Positions 5,801-6,788 of a stretch of DNA of 6,788 nucleotides are shown one piece after another (positions within the stretch are counted from its first letter, which is position 1; every line of letters begins with the position of its first letter). The stretch is taken from the NCBI GenBank assembly GCA_937921525.1, contig CAKZUM010000503.1, forward strand, positions 1 to 6,788, read 5' to 3'. The DNA comes from an uncultured Saprospiraceae bacterium. Lineage in GTDB: Bacteria > Bacteroidota > Bacteroidia > Chitinophagales > Saprospiraceae. The notes under the pieces are model-generated. The model saw only the letters and a list, made by a program, of their open reading frames with translations. It was not told the DNA's origin and did not search any database. The translations under genes were made by a program, and so were the position numbers.

Positions 5801-6669
5801 CGTAAGCCGTTTGATCCCCCTATTTTTAAAAAATAGTAATTATTATCATCATAGATATTGGAGACCCTATTAAACACTTTTTGCTCTTCTTCAAATTCCC
5901 ATTGATCTGGTCCTTCTCCATAGAATAATAGATAATCTTCTGGATCAAAACGTCCATCTTCCTCGCCCACTATTAATACGGCGTTTTCCACTAAATCATC
6001 TTTTCGATCTACAGCGATAGCTTCTGGCAGTATACCGCCTCCGTTTCCATATAATTGAATGGTTCTAGGATCAATATTGTCAATATCAATATTTAATTCT
6101 TCTTTTAAAAAAGTATAACTAAGTCGGTGTATAGCGTTTTCAGAAACTGCCAACTTATAGATAGCCCCATCTTTTAGTACAGAATTAAGTGCATGTTCAG
6201 GGCCCCGTAATCTAAGATCTGAGCCACTTTTGGGCTGCCATTGGACCTCTAATTGAATCGAAACCAAGCGTTTATACTGATTCCCGTCTTTAATAATAGG
6301 CGTAAAAAATACCTTCCCAAAAAATTGGTTTCGTTCTTGTTCTATAGTCGTGTGTATATCTAAAGACGTTCCGACCCCCTCAACACTAGAATTAGTCTTA
6401 TCAAAAGGTTCATACTGTGCATTGAGGATAGTAACAGATAATTCTCCATCCCCCCTTACTTTAAAACGTTCCATTAGTACTGGCCAATCGGGTTGGCGGG
6501 CATTGAATAATGCCCCATCAAAAGACCAAATCAATCGCTCTTGAAGTCCAGTAGGATTGTGAACAATTGCTGATTCTGCCCAGTTTATTTTTTTAGAAAT
6601 AACTAATGGAGCTTGTGCAAATACCGATACGCTAAAAAATAAAAAACAAAAAAATATAGATCTTTTCAT
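2833..6669 (-). CDS. porU: T9SS C-terminal signal peptidase / sortase PorU (C25 gingipain-like)
   Basis: PorU removes the C-terminal signal domain of T9SS cargo at the outer-membrane surface and joins the protein to surface lipopolysaccharide, working with PorV, PorQ and PorZ. The 1278-residue product is of full family length. Parts in order: signal peptide (1 to about 19, n-region KR, ending FAQA); an N-terminal beta-rich region with the PorU motif YGNGGG at 207-212; a caspase-like peptidase C25 domain from about 540 (EEADLIIIYP) to about 910 (LIGDPSMQLA), with catalytic H781 in LGHGG and C815 in TATCSFTG; an Ig-like region with SDENGINVAGTSIGHDLTG and AWDVFNNS; and a C-terminal T9SS domain from about 1176 with NYPNPF (1180-1185) and WDGKDDFGG (1236-1244). 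In characterised PorU this last domain is retained rather than cleaved. The start is fixed by an in-frame TGA at 6679-6681, just upstream. porV follows on the same strand. Nothing is truncated. Confidence 0.96.
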   Translation of the reverse strand: MKRSIFFCFLFFSVSVFAQAPLVISKKINWAESAIVHNPTGLQERLIWSFDGALFNARQPDWPVLMERFKVRGDGELSVTILNAQYEPFDKTNSSVEGVGTSLDIHTTIEQERNQFFGKVFFTPIIKDGNQYKRLVSIQLEVQWQPKSGSDLRLRGPEHALNSVLKDGAIYKLAVSENAIHRLSYTFLKEELNIDIDNIDPRTIQLYGNGGGILPEAIAVDRKDDLVENAVLIVGEEDGRFDPEDYLLFYGEGPDQWEFEEEQKVFNRVSNIYDDNNYYFLKIGGSNGLRIKEQNSIASTAYTSTGFDDYIRLEEDLINLLDNFASAQGTGKNWYGDLFETIREKNYNDFTFPNIIREAPAHIKVAFAGRSNSATSYNVRVGGQTFTENIRLSRTGDIEDRYAHIGVVSEFFTPNGDDLSVGIEYPATASSKGWLDYIQINARRQLIATGDQLIFRDHQTIDFPTSTFQIANTNNDTQVWDISNPTQPSNQAIERSNGTIQFGTNTEALKEFITFSTTGFFPAPLSLGLIDNQNIHSIEEADLIIIYPLAFEQEAQQLANHRRTHNGYEVKTVLLDHVFNEFSSGRLDPTAIRDFAKMVHDRSNRFKYLLLLGDGSFDFKNIKNLENPSGFIPVYETTESLHPIEGFPSDDYYGLLSDNEGANLKGALDIAVGRIPVKSKEEAKAVINKLINYDTNAGTLGDWRLRQVFVADDEDSGLHQRQANQIATKVDTIYDVFNVNKIFLDAYQQVTTPGGQRYPAAKAAINNNIFKGALVINYLGHGGSTGWTQERVLQINDVLSWTNFNKLPLFVTATCSFTGYDDANFVTAGEEVLLNPRGGGIGLFTTVRAVYSSSNERLTKAVFDQLYEKVDGVNLPIGEKMRLGKNSNSADTTSINARKFTLIGDPSMQLALPRYEVITEKINDQSIQASQIDTIRALQKIKIEGYIAAPNGSVLSSFNGRIYPTIFDKKIEVANLGQDASSRILPFDIQKNVLFKGTASVQNGRFQFTFVVPKDINYEFGPGKISYYAENGEEDASGYYDRIIVGGTDANAENDTQGPLVEVFMNDSTFVFGGTIDPNPTLLVLLSDENGINVAGTSIGHDLTGLLDNDTKNTLLLNDFYESRLDDYTKGTVRYPLKDLAVGTHQIKVKAWDVFNNSSEGFTEFVVDNSAEAALERVLNYPNPFTTNTEFQFLHNLGSGQLLDVQVRIFTVSGRLVKTIDSQVLSEGNRVTGISWDGKDDFGGQLARGVYVYKVSILSTGANGKTTDSDFEKLVILK

Positions 6670-6676
6670 GAGTGAG

Positions 6677-6689
6677 GATCAAAATGTAG
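6677..6689 (-). repeat. 13-mer shared with the porU-porV gap (copy in the porU leader)
   Basis: GATCAAAATGTAG (plus strand) matches 2724-2736 exactly and in the same orientation relative to the minus-strand genes. It sits 8 bases before the porU start codon, so as a promoter it would give an almost leaderless transcript; a transcript-level or chance role is as likely. Confidence 0.35.
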
Positions 6690-6749
6690 AGCGTCTAATT
6701 GGATAAGTAATTTTTGCTTAAAACAAACATGTTTATTTGAACGCTATAA

Positions 6750-6757
6750 CAAAGATA
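6750..6757 (-). promoter_or_regulatory. Candidate porU promoter -7 element (TAnnTTTG type)
   Basis: The minus strand reads TATCTTTG, an exact TAnnTTTG match, 80 bases before the porU start. About 19 bases upstream of it the minus strand reads CCTTAGAT, at best a weak stand-in for the TTG -33 element, and the spacer carries a T-rich run. It implies a leader of roughly 70 bases. The rest of 6670-6788 shows no gene; the gene beyond the right edge is not visible. Confidence 0.45.
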
Positions 6758-6788
6758 CGAATTGTAAAAAAATATCTAAGGCGTGTTA

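Noticed and set aside
6350..6544. Plus-strand open frame of 64 codons
   Set aside because: It is antisense to the porU N-terminal region with no independent support.
1..6788. CRISPR array, tRNA, rRNA or phage genes
   Set aside because: No regularly spaced direct repeats, no tRNA-like cloverleaf with conserved arms, no rRNA core sequence and no phage-type proteins were seen.

Overview
This window most likely comes from a Bacteroidota chromosome, probably a Saprospiraceae-like or similar gliding or environmental lineage. The DNA is AT-rich, the genes lack clear Shine-Dalgarno sites, TAnnTTTG-type promoter elements occur, and the two large minus-strand genes are the type IX secretion system (T9SS) pair porU and porV. 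The family-level lineage is a guess from protein style; only the phylum is well supported.

Layout. Positions 85-861 (+) encode a small predicted lipoprotein carrying a class I SAM-dependent methyltransferase domain. Its last 14 codons are made of a purine-rich repeat that recurs about 230 bp downstream. Positions 862-1210 lie between two convergent genes and hold no gene. They contain a long near-perfect hairpin (927-975) and a 152-bp inverted-repeat, MITE-like element (1050-1201). Copies of a 20-bp direct repeat lie just outside the element's left end and across its right end, and the right copy stops exactly at the porV stop codon. Positions 1211-2428 (-) are porV. Positions 2429-2832 are a 404-bp gap without a gene; it holds a candidate porV promoter, a set of competing small hairpins, and a 12-bp stem-loop just past the porU stop. 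Positions 2833-6669 (-) are porU. Positions 6670-6788 are the porU leader, with a good candidate -7 element.

How the genes work together. In the T9SS, cargo proteins cross the outer membrane with a C-terminal signal domain. PorV collects them from the translocon and brings them to PorU, a gingipain-like cysteine protease that removes the signal and attaches the protein to the cell surface. Both proteins look complete here, with the His/Cys pair of PorU in place. The methyltransferase is convergent with this pair and has no evident functional link to it.

I see no convincing new multi-gene system. The less ordinary features are the lipoprotein-anchored methyltransferase with an expanded glycine motif, the repeat-derived end of its coding region, and the repeat element abutting the porV stop.
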